Below, piece by piece: positions 41,901 to 52,619 of a DNA stretch of 64,000 bases. How positions within the stretch are numbered: the first letter of the stretch is position 1; each line of letters opens with the position of its first letter. The position numbers were made by a program, and so were the translations under genes. The notes beneath the pieces were generated by a model, which saw nothing but the letters and a program-made list of their open reading frames with translations, searched no databases and was not told where the DNA came from. The stretch is from Cliona cf. orientalis (lineage: Eukaryota; Porifera; Demospongiae; Clionaida; Clionaidae), in contig OZ005704.1 in the NCBI GenBank assembly GCA_963930775.1, positions 6,448,001 through 6,512,000 of the forward strand, written 5' to 3'.

Positions 41901-43460
41901 CCAGCCCCTTCACAAGAGGGAGGAAGGGTCCGGTACACTTCGCATCAACGACTTGTTCTTCACACCCCACGGGTACCGTGGGACGACAATTGAGCGTGAA
42001 AGCGTCATCCATGCATATTGTGACGTATGCTTGCTTAGGTGCGTGCATTCCATAGCGCCTGTAGCCATACCCATACCAATAATTTAGCTAGGTCTAACGG
42101 ATAGGAGAATCGGATCGCCTCGTGCTTAGTCATGGATTCGGTCATCAACGCTCTTAGCCAAGATCACGCTGACTGAATGACTGAATAGCTGACAAGCTGT
42201 GCTTCTCTCGGGTACGTTTTGAGAGCCAAGCGCTTCGTCTAGAACAGTAGTGTCTCTAGGTAGTTGTTTAACTGGGTGCAAGTTATCGAAGTGTCTACAC
42301 AGGTGGATGCATAAAGCAAGCAGAAGTGTATTGTAGTATACCTGTAGTACTACCAATAGTGCAATAACCTAGGTACTATCATTGACAGTCTACGTATATG
42401 TAGCGATGTATACATGACATGTTTAATACATTACTGGCTGTGATAGTGTAGTGAAACATGCATACTGTGACATGCTATAGGTAATCACCAAAACTATACA
42501 TGCATAAGATGGGTGCAAATGAACCCACATGCACCCCACTGGCGACGCCACTGGTCTAGAAGTTCATCTCTTGTATTCGTGGGAAATACGAGACTAGCCT
42601 AGCTGTACTGTCGGCGTAGGCCTGGTCCTCGCGTTTTGTGGATAAGAAGAGTAGCGGGCGAGCGTTTCTGATCTTGACTGAGCCTGCTAATATCGTTCGA
42701 TTGCGTTCATAGAAGAACGATAGTATAGTGCTTGTCAGTATAATATATGCCCGAATTAGAGTACATGTATGTACCTCACAGCACTAGAAGTACCTGTGGT
42801 CTTGAAACATTTTGTACATTACCTTCTAGGGTAGGGCTCTCTTGTAGCACAACTCGCAATCTTTTTAACCACAATATTCTCGCAATCTTTATTTTTAATT
42901 ACAATAAATGTAGTTTCAGTAAAAAGAGTAATTAATTTTCTCCACTGAGGTTAATAGGGAAATTACCCTACTACTCCCAGGTGTTGCACACCTAGTAACT
43001 CAAAACTGTAGAACAGATTTTAAGTAAATGTTTGCAAACAGATTTTAGAGCTAAAAGTGTTGATTATCTACTTAATCACTCTAACTCGGACAGGAAAAAT
43101 AGGGTTTTAATGATTAATTTCGTAGGCATTTCCATGGAAACAGACATTAGACCTGCTATCTGATTGGCCGAATTCTTAAAAACCAAAAAAATTCAATATG
43201 ATACAATAAAATGACCTGATTTTGCCTGTGTGATTTATTTTTCTCAATTTTCAACCAAAAAATTATGAAAAAATGGACCTTCATGCTGGCAAGCACTATA
43301 GCCGTTTCAAACTCGATCCCCCCGTCAAGCCGCGTCTATTTAATTAGCACTTCTGAAATTTATGTTCACACCCACTCAGTTAGAGCCACTTTTGCTGACT
43401 CAGCAGAACAAGTTGATACGAAGTGTACCAGACCCTTCCTCCCTCTTGTGAAGGGGCTGG
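41901..43460. mobile_element. 1.56 kb non-autonomous TIR element
   Basis: Ends are long inverted repeats of about 55 bp: left begins ccagccccttcacaagaggg and right ends cctcttgtgaaggggctgg. The receptor flank is continuous across it when compared with the copy 1 unit (39745-39785). No transposase is recognisable; internal frames are short and featureless. No clear target-site duplication seen. Confidence 0.75.
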
Positions 43461-44583
43461 CATCCAGACTAGTATCTGAATGGTTTTCATGGTTTGTCAC
43501 GCATGGCTCCAATGATGCACCGTTCATTTATGCTTACAAGGGTGGAGAAACACAGAATTGTTCAAATAAAAAAAATCTGTTACTGGTTCTTGTATAGCTA
43601 ATAATATTAATATTATTATTAGCCTGTGGGGGGAGGTCCCCCCTCCATGGCTCAATAATACTTAAATGAACATCTGATCATGAATATAATCCCTGCGTAT
43701 GCTGTGAGAATATTATTTGATAGTTAGGCAAAAACTAGAGCATCCAATGGTTGCTGATTTAATGAATAGCAGACGATACTATGTCTGATCTTTGTGCATG
43801 CACACACACTAAAGTTAATATTATGTGTGCCTATTATTGTTGTGGTAAATATATTCATGGAGTCACGGTATTTGCTATATAACCCTTTACCATAATATCG
43901 GCAAGCGCAGATAGTGAATGTGGACTATAATATTATGACAATACAGCATGGTTTGTCAAGCATGGCTCAATGATGCAAATTCATTAAATTTTATGCTTTC
44001 AAGGGTGGAGAAAAGTAGAATGGTTCAAATAAAAAAGTGGCTACTGGCTCTTGTACAGCTAATAATATTATTATTAGCCTGAGCCCTTCACTCTTGTGGG
44101 ATCTTAGATTGGGGGGAGGCCTCTGTGAGCATCTGATCATGAATAGAAATTAGAATCCCTGTGTATGCTGTGAGAATATTCGATAGTTAGGCCAAAAATT
44201 AGAGCAACCAATGGTTGCTGATTTAATGAACAGCAGACGATACAATGTCTGATCTTATTATGTAGTCATGGTATGAATTTGTATAATATAATAATAAGAG
44301 CCTTGAAGTGCTCATACCACATAGGGCACTGGTCACTATCTTTCACCAATTTTGATTTAATAGGGTCCCAGTCATAAGAGCTCTGTTTTCATTTTGTCTT
44401 TATTTGTAACTATCTGCTGTTAGCACTAAAAAAGAGTATGTGCACTTTTGAGGCTTAATTGGATGATGAGATGCCACTTGCTGATACCACCTCAAACATC
44501 TATAGCATAAAATTAATGTATTATGTTAGCGCAAATGGATTACGAATTCTCTTCATCACTGACATCAGCAAGTTTTCTACATC
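43461..44583. other. Flank of receptor copy 3, partly duplicated
   Basis: No gene. The 'gaatccctg..tatgctgtgagaatat' block occurs twice (about 43687 and 44153), so this stretch contains one extra flank unit without a receptor gene. Confidence 0.55.
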
Positions 44584-44591
44584 TATAAAAG
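44584..44591 (+). promoter_or_regulatory. TATA box of receptor copy 3
   Basis: TATAAAAG then ccatttgactgatcgaatg; 78 bp before the ATG. Confidence 0.65.
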
Positions 44592-44661
44592 CCATTTGAC
44601 TGATCGAATGTGCTTAGACCAGCAATGCTGTGTAATCAACTATTACGATATTATTACCATT

Positions 44662-45597
44662 ATGGCATTCAACCTTTCTGAAATTGACTTTAAACTTTAC
44701 GTTGCTGCAAATACAGCGGTTCAGGCCGGCTTGCTTGCAGTCATAGTTTTGCCTGCTGTTATTCTCTCTATCATCTGTTCTGTGGCCATCAGTTTCACTT
44801 ACATCATCAACTGGCAGATGAGGGTCGCTCTAGTCAATATCTTCGCAACAGAAGTGTTCCACTGGTTGGGCTACACTGTTGAATACCTTGCATTTGCTCC
44901 TAGGGCACTTGATAAGGAGAATTCACTTGTCTCCTGCCGAATATTCTTTTCTTGTGTCATTATTGCCAGTATTCAGAAATTTGCTGCAATTGTTTTCTAC
45001 TCCATCATGGTGTACTTGTTTCTGAAGCACGGAGTAAAGAAACTCAAGTGGTATAAGATATCCTCATCCCTAGTGATAACTTGGGCAGTGTCTATCACCA
45101 TTGGAATATTAACCTATTTTGATCATTTTGAAGTTTTTAATAACAATGGATTTTGCATAATTGTCACCACTGCTCTCTTCTATCACGTGATTATCAGTTT
45201 CGCTTTTTCTTCAGCCATCATAGGTTCTGCCATTACTGTATTTTTTAGCATCCTATCATACAGGTTTTTGAAGAAAAATGTACTTGAAGGCAACGTTGAT
45301 GTCAAAAAAGCAGTTTCTAAGAACCTGTTTTTTCTTGCCGTGGCAGCAGTTGTTACCACTGTATGTCAGATACTTCCCAGCGTTTCTCCTCTAATTAGGT
45401 TGATTTTGCCCGATTATAGGTATTTCATTGCTTACAATTATCTCCTTCGACTATTAATAAATTTCCCAAATATTGCCACACCCATAATAGCTATTTATGC
45501 CCTGAAGCCAGTCCAGTTAGCTGTAAAAAATGCTTTCAAGAAGATAATATGCAAGAGAAATAATACTGTTGCTCCAGCTACAAAGGAATACCACTAG
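44662..45597 (+). CDS. Rhodopsin-like divergent 7TM receptor, copy 3
   Basis: Single exon, 311 aa (MAFNLSEIDFKLYVAANTA...). Same seven spans and TM3/loop 2 cysteines (SCRIFF, NGFCI) as copy 2; nearly identical to copies 2, 4 and 5. The former stop TAG is changed (GCACTAG context to CCACTAG), so the frame ends two residues later (KEYH). Differences from neighbours cluster in loop 2/TM5 (FYHVIISFAFSS) and intracellular loop 3 (KKNVLEGN). Confidence 0.82.
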   Translation: MAFNLSEIDFKLYVAANTAVQAGLLAVIVLPAVILSIICSVAISFTYIINWQMRVALVNIFATEVFHWLGYTVEYLAFAPRALDKENSLVSCRIFFSCVIIASIQKFAAIVFYSIMVYLFLKHGVKKLKWYKISSSLVITWAVSITIGILTYFDHFEVFNNNGFCIIVTTALFYHVIISFAFSSAIIGSAITVFFSILSYRFLKKNVLEGNVDVKKAVSKNLFFLAVAAVVTTVCQILPSVSPLIRLILPDYRYFIAYNYLLRLLINFPNIATPIIAIYALKPVQLAVKNAFKKIICKRNNTVAPATKEYH

Positions 45598-45963
45598 TCA
45601 AGCAAAAGTTAAATTATAGCTATTCCAAAATTTTTGGAACTGTGACTGCCACCTCTAATTTATTACCATGTTACGATGTCAGTTATAACTCAATCTCTCT
45701 CTCACTCAGAACTCATCAGTTTTTATCATGGTTTTATTGTGTATCATCAATAATGCGTATTATTTGTCGACCCTTTACCATATCAGCAAACGCAGACTTG
45801 GTGATAGGACTGATGACTTCCCACTCTCCACTATACAATACAGCGTATCTGAATGGTTTTCATGGTTTGTCACGCATGGCTCATTTATGCTTACAAGGGT
45901 GGAGAAACGCAGAGTGGTTCACATAAAAAAAATCTGTTACTGGCTCTTGTATAGCTAGTAATG
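45598..45963. other. 3' flank of receptor copy 3
   Basis: Homologous to other receptor 3' flanks; no gene. Ends at the TTAA insertion site of the element pair. Confidence 0.5.
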
Positions 45964-46987
45964 TTAAGGTACCATTTAATTGCGTGGGCGTGAGCGTCAG
46001 GAATGGCTAATTCAATTAGCGAATCGTGAAGGGGCGTGGCCGAAGAGGCCATACGAGTGCTTTTGGTCGAAGGTGGGCGTGTCCAGAATCGGCCAGGGAT
46101 GATTATGCGCGAGTAATTAGCGACCGGAAGTGGCCCCTGAAGAAAAGGCCGGTAATTGCCCACATCAAAGCAAGATCAAAGCATTCTTTCTTAACTATTA
46201 ACCGCAACGACTTAAAAAAAAAAAAAAAAAAAAAAAAAAAGCTTATTAGGCCTAATTAAGCGTGTGGGCGTGTTCCTGGCACTGTGTGGAGTGTGTGCGT
46301 GTGCGTTAATGCAGGTTTTATTGCTTCCGATTGGGCGTGGCTTCACGGGCCAGTGCTTGGACATCGGCGCCTGGGACTTGGCCTCGGCGATAGGTGGGCG
46401 TGTCCCGGAAGCGGTGGTGACCTTTGAACCCCGCGAGGAGGCTTTGGGGGCGTGGCAGGAGGTCAAAGGTGAGGCCATGTCTGTTAATGAGGCACTGTAC
46501 GGCGGTGCGATCGAGGGGCCTGTACGGCTGGACGGAAGCCGACGATGGTTTGAAGCGGATGTGGTTGCGATGACGTGTTGTTACTCCGCCCACACAGGAA
46601 ATGAGGTGAGCTCTTGCGTGGGCGGTGTGGCAGAACGGCCTCCAAGTGTTTGTGTGTGTTTTGGCCTTGAGGAAGCTGTGTGTTTTAATTGGGATTGATT
46701 GTGGGCTTCCGGTGGACATCCGGTGGTTAGTAGGCACTTGATTGAGAATGGTGGTCCTTGGGGAACAGGGTGGGGCTGTTTTGGGCGTGGCCTGGCCCCT
46801 CCCTTCCGGCTCGGCTTCCGGTCCATGGAGGATATTAAATGAACACTTCCGGCTCTAGCAGCCACACCCCTGAGACCTGTGCAATTAAAAGGGCGTGGTT
46901 ACACAACATGCACCTCACTAATGACTTTGATGTGGTTTAGGTGTCATATCCCCCACATCACGCCCACGCAATTTAATGGTACCTTAA
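45964..46987. mobile_element. TTAA-flanked 1.0 kb non-autonomous element, copy 1
   Basis: Begins TTAA-ggtaccatttaattgc and ends gcaatttaatggtacc-TTAA: about 30 bp near-perfect terminal inverted repeats with a TTAA at each end, as for piggyBac-type target sites (superfamily not proven). GC-rich compared with surroundings, with about ten GGGCGTG motifs, an AGGTCAAAGGTGA element at 46460-46472 and an A-tract of about 27 at 46214. A 144-codon frame inside has no domain signal and is not called a gene. Confidence 0.85.
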
Positions 46988-47027
46988 AACTTATCTACTG
47001 TACACAGTATATGGCATAGTAAAGAGC

Positions 47028-48050
47028 TTAAGGTACCATTTAATTGCGTGGGCGTGAGCGTCAGGAATGGCTAATTCAATTAGCGAATCGTGAAGGGGCG
47101 TGGCCGAAGAGGCCATACGAGTGCTTTTGGTCGAAGGTGGGCGTGTCCAGAATCGGCCAGGGATGATTATGCGCGAGTAATTAGCGACCGGAAGTGGCCC
47201 CTGAAGAAAAGGCCGGTAATTGCCCACATCAAAGCAAGATCAAAGCATTCTTTCTTAACTATTAACCGCAACGACTTAAAAAAAAAAAAAAAAAAAAAAA
47301 AAAGCTTATTAGGCCTAATTAAGCGTGTGGGCGTGTTCCTGGCACTGTGTGGAGTGTGTGCGTGTGCGTTAATGCAGGTTTTATTGCTTCCGATTGGGCG
47401 TGGCTTCACGGGCCAGTGCTTGGACATCGGCGCCTGGGACTTGGCCTCGGCGATAGGTGGGCGTGTCCCGGAAGCGGTGGTGACCTTTGAACCCCGCGAG
47501 GAGGCTTTGGGGGCGTGGCAGGAGGTCAAAGGTGAGGCCATGTCTGTTAATGAGGCACTGTACGGCGGTGCGATCGAGGGGCCTGTACGGCTGGACGGAA
47601 GCCGACGATGGTTTGAAGCGGATGTGGTTGCGATGACGTGTTGTTACTCCGCCCACACAGGAAATGAGGTGAGCTCTTGCGTGGGCGGTGTGGCAGAACG
47701 GCCTCCAAGTGTTTGTGTGTGTTTTGGCCTTGAGGAAGCTGTGTGTTTTAATTGGGATTGATTGTGGGCTTCCGGTGGACATCCGGTGGTTAGTAGGCAC
47801 TTGATTGAGAATGGTGGTCCTTGGGGAACAGGGTGGGGCTGTTTTGGGCGTGGCCTGGCCCCTCCCTTCCGGCTCGGCTTCCGGTCCATGGAGGATATTA
47901 AATGAACACTTCCGGCTCTAGCAGCCACACCCCTGAGACCTGTGCAATTAAAAGGGCGTGGTTACACAACATGCACCTCACTAATGACTTTGATGTGGTT
48001 TAGGTGTCATATCCCCCACATCACGCCCACGCAATTTAATGGTACCTTAA
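47028..48050. mobile_element. TTAA-flanked 1.0 kb non-autonomous element, copy 2
   Basis: Apparently identical to the copy at 45964-46987 apart from the A-tract length, same orientation, 40 bp downstream. The frame differences between the two (223-codon versus 144-codon) come only from the A-tract. Confidence 0.85.
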
Positions 48051-48638
48051 TATTATTAGCTTGTGGGGGGAGGCCTCTTCCCCCCCCCCCCCCCCCCCCC
48101 CCATGGCTCAATAAACATCTGATCATGAATAGAATCCCTGCATATGCTGTGAGAATATTTGATAATTAGCCCAAAAATTAGAGCATCCAATGGATGCTGA
48201 CTTAATGACAGCAGACAATACAATGTCTGATCTTTGTGCTTGCACACACACTAAAGTTAATATTATGTGTGCCTATTATTGTTGTGGTAAATACATTCAT
48301 GGAGTCATGGTATGACTTCGTACATAATAATAAGAGCCTTGAAGTCATACCACATTAAATAGGGCATTGGTCGCTATCTTTCACCAATCTTGATTTGATA
48401 GGATCCCAGTCATAAGAGCTCTGTTTTCATTTTGTCTTTGATTTTAATTGTTTGTAACTATCTGCTATTAGCACTAAAATAAACAAAGAGTACGTAGATC
48501 TATACGTGCACTTTTGAGGCTTAATTGATGACGAGATGCCTTATAGCAACCACTTGCTGATACCGCCTCAGACATCTAAGTTAATGCAAATGGGCTACGA
48601 ATTCTCTTTATCACTGACATCAGCAGGTTTTCTACATC
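48051..48638. other. 5' flank of receptor copy 4
   Basis: Standard receptor unit flank with a poly-C run near 48079-48102; no gene. Confidence 0.55.
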
Positions 48639-48646
48639 TATAAAAG
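48639..48646 (+). promoter_or_regulatory. TATA box of receptor copy 4
   Basis: TATAAAAG then ccatttgactgatcgaatg; 91 bp before the ATG. Confidence 0.65.
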
Positions 48647-48729
48647 CCATTTGACTGATCGAATGTGCTTACACCTGCAATGCTGTGTAATCAATATCAA
48701 AGAATAGTTACGATAATATTGTTATCATT

Positions 48730-49653
48730 ATGGCATTCAACCTTTCTGAAATTGACTTCAAACTTTATGTTGCTGCAAACACAGCGGTTCAGACTGGCTT
48801 GCTTGCAGTCATAGTTCTGCCTGCTGTCACTCTCTCTATCATCTGTTCTGTGGCCATCAGTTTCACTTACATCATCAACTGGCAGATGAGGGTCACTCTA
48901 GTCAACATCTTCGCAACAGAAGTGTTCCACTGGTCGGGCTACACTGTCGAATACCTTGCATTTGCTCCTAGGGCACTTGATAAGGAGAATTCACTTGTCT
49001 CCTGCCGAATATTCTATTCTTGTGTCATTATTGCCGGTATTCAGAAATTTGCTGCAATCGTGTTCTACTCCATCCTGGTGTACTTGTTTCTGAAGCACGG
49101 AGTAAAGAAATTCGAGTGGTATAAGATATCCTCATCCCTAGTGATAACTTGGGCAGTGTCTATCACCATTGGAATATTAGCCTATTTTGATCATTTTGAA
49201 GTTTTTAATAACAATGGATTTTGCAGAATTGTCACCACTTCTCTCTTCTATCATGTGACCATCAGTTTCTTTTTATCTTCAGCCATCATAGGTTCTGCTA
49301 TTACTGTATTTTTTAGCATCCTATCATACAGGTTTTTGAAAAAAAATACACTTGAAGGCAACGTTGATGTCAAAAAAGCAGTTTCTAAGAACCTGTTTTT
49401 CCTTGCCGTAGCAGCAGTTGTTACCACTGTATGTCAGATACTTCCCAGCACTTCTCCTCTAATTAGGTTGATTTTGCCCGATTATAGGTATTTCATTGCT
49501 TACAATTATCTCCTTCGACTGTTAATAAATTTTCCAAATATTGCCACACCCATAATAGCTATTTATGCCCTGAAGCCAGTCCAGTTAGCTATAAAAAATG
49601 CTTTCAAGAAGATAATATGCAAGAGAAATAATACTGTTGCTCAAAAAGAATAG
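48730..49653 (+). CDS. Rhodopsin-like divergent 7TM receptor, copy 4
   Basis: Single exon, 307 aa (MAFNLSEIDFKLYVAANTA). Seven spans and disulfide cysteines as in copy 2. Substitutions against copies 2, 3 and 5: VFHWSGYTVEY in TM2, FYSCVIIAGIQK and SILVYLFL in TM3, and a KKFEWYK loop 2-3 region. C terminus shortened to VAQKE, shared with copy 5. Confidence 0.82.
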   Translation: MAFNLSEIDFKLYVAANTAVQTGLLAVIVLPAVTLSIICSVAISFTYIINWQMRVTLVNIFATEVFHWSGYTVEYLAFAPRALDKENSLVSCRIFYSCVIIAGIQKFAAIVFYSILVYLFLKHGVKKFEWYKISSSLVITWAVSITIGILAYFDHFEVFNNNGFCRIVTTSLFYHVTISFFLSSAIIGSAITVFFSILSYRFLKKNTLEGNVDVKKAVSKNLFFLAVAAVVTTVCQILPSTSPLIRLILPDYRYFIAYNYLLRLLINFPNIATPIIAIYALKPVQLAIKNAFKKIICKRNNTVAQKE

Positions 49654-50593
49654 CACTAGTCAAGCAAAAAACTATGTAACTTATAATATTATACTATTAT
49701 GTGGCTAGAACTGTGACTGCCACCTCTAATTAATATTATTTTGTCAGTTATAACTCAATCTCTCTCACTTAGAGCTCAATATGATTTTATTCTGTATCAT
49801 CAATTTTATTAATTTTATTATTTGCTAACCCTTTACAATAATAATATCGGCAAGCGCAGATAGTGAATGTGAACTATAGCATGACAATACAGCGTGGTTT
49901 GTCAAGCATGGCTCAATGATGCAAATTCATTAAATTTTATGCTTTCAAGGGTGGAGAAAAGCAGAATGGTTCAAATAAAAAAAAAGTGGCTACTGGCTCT
50001 TGACGATGTACAGCTAATAATAATATTATTAACCTGAGCCCCTCCACTTCTGTGGGATCTTAGATTGGGGGGAGGCCTCTACCCTCCCCCCCCCTCGGGA
50101 CCTCCCATGGCTCAATAATATTTAAGTGAGCATCTGATCATGAATAGAAATTAGAATCCCTGTGTATACTGTGAGAATATTCGATAGTTAGGCCAAAAAT
50201 TAGAGCGTCCAATGGTTGCTGATTTAATGAACAGCAGACGATACAATGTCTGATCTTATTATGGAGTCATGGTATGACTTTGTATAATATAATAATAAGA
50301 GCCTTGAAGTGCTCATACCACATTAATTAGGGCATTGGTCACTATCTTTCACCAATCTTGATTTGATAGGGTCCCAATCATAAGAGCTCTGTTTTCATTT
50401 TGTCTTTGATTTTAATTGTTTGTAACTATCTGCTGTTAGCACTAAAAAAGAGTATGTGCACTTTTGAGGCTTAATTGGATGATGAGATGCCACTTGCTGA
50501 TACCACCTCAAACATCTATAGCATAAATGTATTATGTTAGCGCAAATGGATTACGAATTCTCTTCATCACTGACATCAGCAAGTTTTCTACAT
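49654..50593. other. Receptor unit flank between copies 4 and 5
   Basis: No gene; closely matches 51597-52540. Confidence 0.55.
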
Positions 50594-50601
50594 CTATAAA
50601 A
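50594..50601 (+). promoter_or_regulatory. TATA box of receptor copy 5
   Basis: TATAAAAG then ccatttgacagatcgaatg; 79 bp before the ATG. Confidence 0.65.
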
Positions 50602-50672
50602 GCCATTTGACAGATCGAATGTGCTTATACCGGCAACGCTATGTAATCAACAATTATGATATTGTTATCATT

Positions 50673-51596
50673 ATGGCATTCAACCTTTCTGAAATTGACT
50701 TTGAACTTTACGTTGCTGCAAATACAGCAGTTCAGGCCGGCTTGCTTGCAGTCATAGTTTTGCCTGCTGTTATTCTCTCTATCATCTGTTCTGTGGCCAT
50801 CAGTTTCACGTACATCATCAACTGGCAGATGAGGGTCGCTCTAGTCAACATCTTCGCAACAGAAGTGCTCCACTGGTTGAGCTACACTGTTGAATACCTT
50901 GCATTTGCTCCTAGGGCACTTGACAAGGAGAATTCACTTGTCTCCTGTCGAATATTCTTTTCTTGTATCATTATTGCCAGTATTCAGAAATTTGCTGCAA
51001 TTGTTTTCTACTCCATCATGGTGTACTTGTTTCTGAAGCGTGGAGTAAAGAAACTCAAGTGGTATAAGATATCCTCATCCCTAGTGATAACTTGGGCAGT
51101 ATCTATCACCATTGGAATATTAGCCTATTTTGATCATTTTGAAGTTTTTAATAACAATGGATTTTGCATAATTGTCACCACTTCTCTCTTCTATCATGTG
51201 ACCATCAGTTTCGTTTTATCTTCAGCCATCATAGGTTCTGCTATTACTGTATTTTTTAGCATCCTATCATACAGGTTTTTGAAGAAAAACACACTTGAAG
51301 GCAACGTTGATGTCAAAAAAGCAGTTTCTAAGAACCTGTTTTTCCTTGCCGTGGCAGCAGTTGTTACCACTGTATGTCAGATACTTCCCAGCACTTCTCC
51401 TCTAATTAGGTTGATTTTGCCCGATTATAGGTATTTCATTGCTTACAATTATCTCCTTCGACTGTTAATAAATTTCCCAAATATTGCCACACCCATAATA
51501 GCTATTTATGTCCTGAAGCCAGTCCAGTTAGCTATAAAAAATGCTTCCAAGAAGATAATATGCAAGAGAAATAATACTGTTGTTCAAAAAGAATAG
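50673..51596 (+). CDS. Rhodopsin-like divergent 7TM receptor, copy 5
   Basis: Single exon, 307 aa (MAFNLSEIDFELYVAANTA). Seven spans; SCRIFF and NGFCI cysteines kept. Differs from copy 4 at few sites, including LKRGVKK for LKHGVKK in the second intracellular loop and IKNASKK for IKNAFKK in the tail. Ends VVQKE. Probably the product of the most recent duplication with copy 4, as flanks are also most alike. Confidence 0.82.
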   Translation: MAFNLSEIDFELYVAANTAVQAGLLAVIVLPAVILSIICSVAISFTYIINWQMRVALVNIFATEVLHWLSYTVEYLAFAPRALDKENSLVSCRIFFSCIIIASIQKFAAIVFYSIMVYLFLKRGVKKLKWYKISSSLVITWAVSITIGILAYFDHFEVFNNNGFCIIVTTSLFYHVTISFVLSSAIIGSAITVFFSILSYRFLKKNTLEGNVDVKKAVSKNLFFLAVAAVVTTVCQILPSTSPLIRLILPDYRYFIAYNYLLRLLINFPNIATPIIAIYVLKPVQLAIKNASKKIICKRNNTVVQKE

Positions 51597-52540
51597 CACT
51601 AATCAAGCAAAAAAACTATATAATATTATACTATTACATAGCTAGAACTGTGACTGCCGCCTCTAATTAATATTATTTTGTCAGTTATAACTCAATCTCT
51701 CTCTCACTTAGAGCTCAATAAGGTTTTATTCTGTATCATCAATTTTATTTATTATTTACTGATCCTTTACAATAATATCGGTAAGCGCAGATAGTGAATG
51801 TGGACTATAGTATGATAATACAGCGTGGTTTGTCAAGCATGGCTCAATGATGCAAATTCATTTATGCTTTCAAGGGTGGAGAAAAGTAGAATGGTTCAAA
51901 TAAAAATAAGTGGCTAGCTATAAGGGCTCTTGTACAGCTAATAATAATATTATTAGCCTGAGCCCCTCCACTTTTATGGGATCTTAGATTGGGGGGAGGC
52001 CTCTACCCTCCCCCCCCCCCTCGGGACCTCCCATGGCTCAATAATATTTAAGTGAGCATCTGATCATGAATAGAAATTAGAATCCCTGTACATGTGCATA
52101 CTGTGAGAATTTTCGATAGTTAGGCCAAAAATTAGAGCGTCCAATGGTTGCTGATTTAATGAACAGCAGACGATACAATGTCTGATCTTATTATGGAGTC
52201 ATGGTATGGCTTTATATAATAATATAATAATAAGAGCCTTGAAGTGCTCATACCACATTAAATAGGGCATTGGTCACTATCTTTCACCAATCTTGATTTG
52301 ATAGGGTCCCAGTCATAAGAGCTCTGTTTTCATTTTGTCTTTGATTTTAATTGTTTGTAACTACCTGCTATTAGCACTAAAAAAGAGTAGTGCACTTTTT
52401 GAGGCTTAATTGGATGATGAGATGCCTTATAGAAACCACCTGCTGATACCGCCTCAGACATCTATAGAATAAATGTATTGCATTAGCGCAAATGGGCTAC
52501 GAATTCTTATCATCACTGATATCAGCAAGTTTTCTACGTC
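51597..52540. other. Receptor unit flank between copies 5 and 6
   Basis: No gene; homologous to 49654-50593. Confidence 0.55.
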
Positions 52541-52548
52541 TATAAAAG
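52541..52548 (+). promoter_or_regulatory. TATA box of receptor copy 6
   Basis: TATAAAAG then ccatttgactgatc; 79 bp before the ATG. Confidence 0.65.
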
Positions 52549-52619
52549 CCATTTGACTGATCAAATGTGCTTATATACACCTGCAACGCTGTGTAATCAA
52601 CAATTACGATATTACCATT

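Noticed and set aside
43265-43597. 110-codon frame MKKWTFMLASTIAV...
   Set aside because: It runs across the right inverted repeat of the 1.56 kb element into receptor flank DNA, so it is a chance frame.
46264-47800. Frames of 88-223 codons within the TTAA elements, both strands
   Set aside because: GC-rich element with few stops; frames depend on the A-tract length and show no transposase or other domain.
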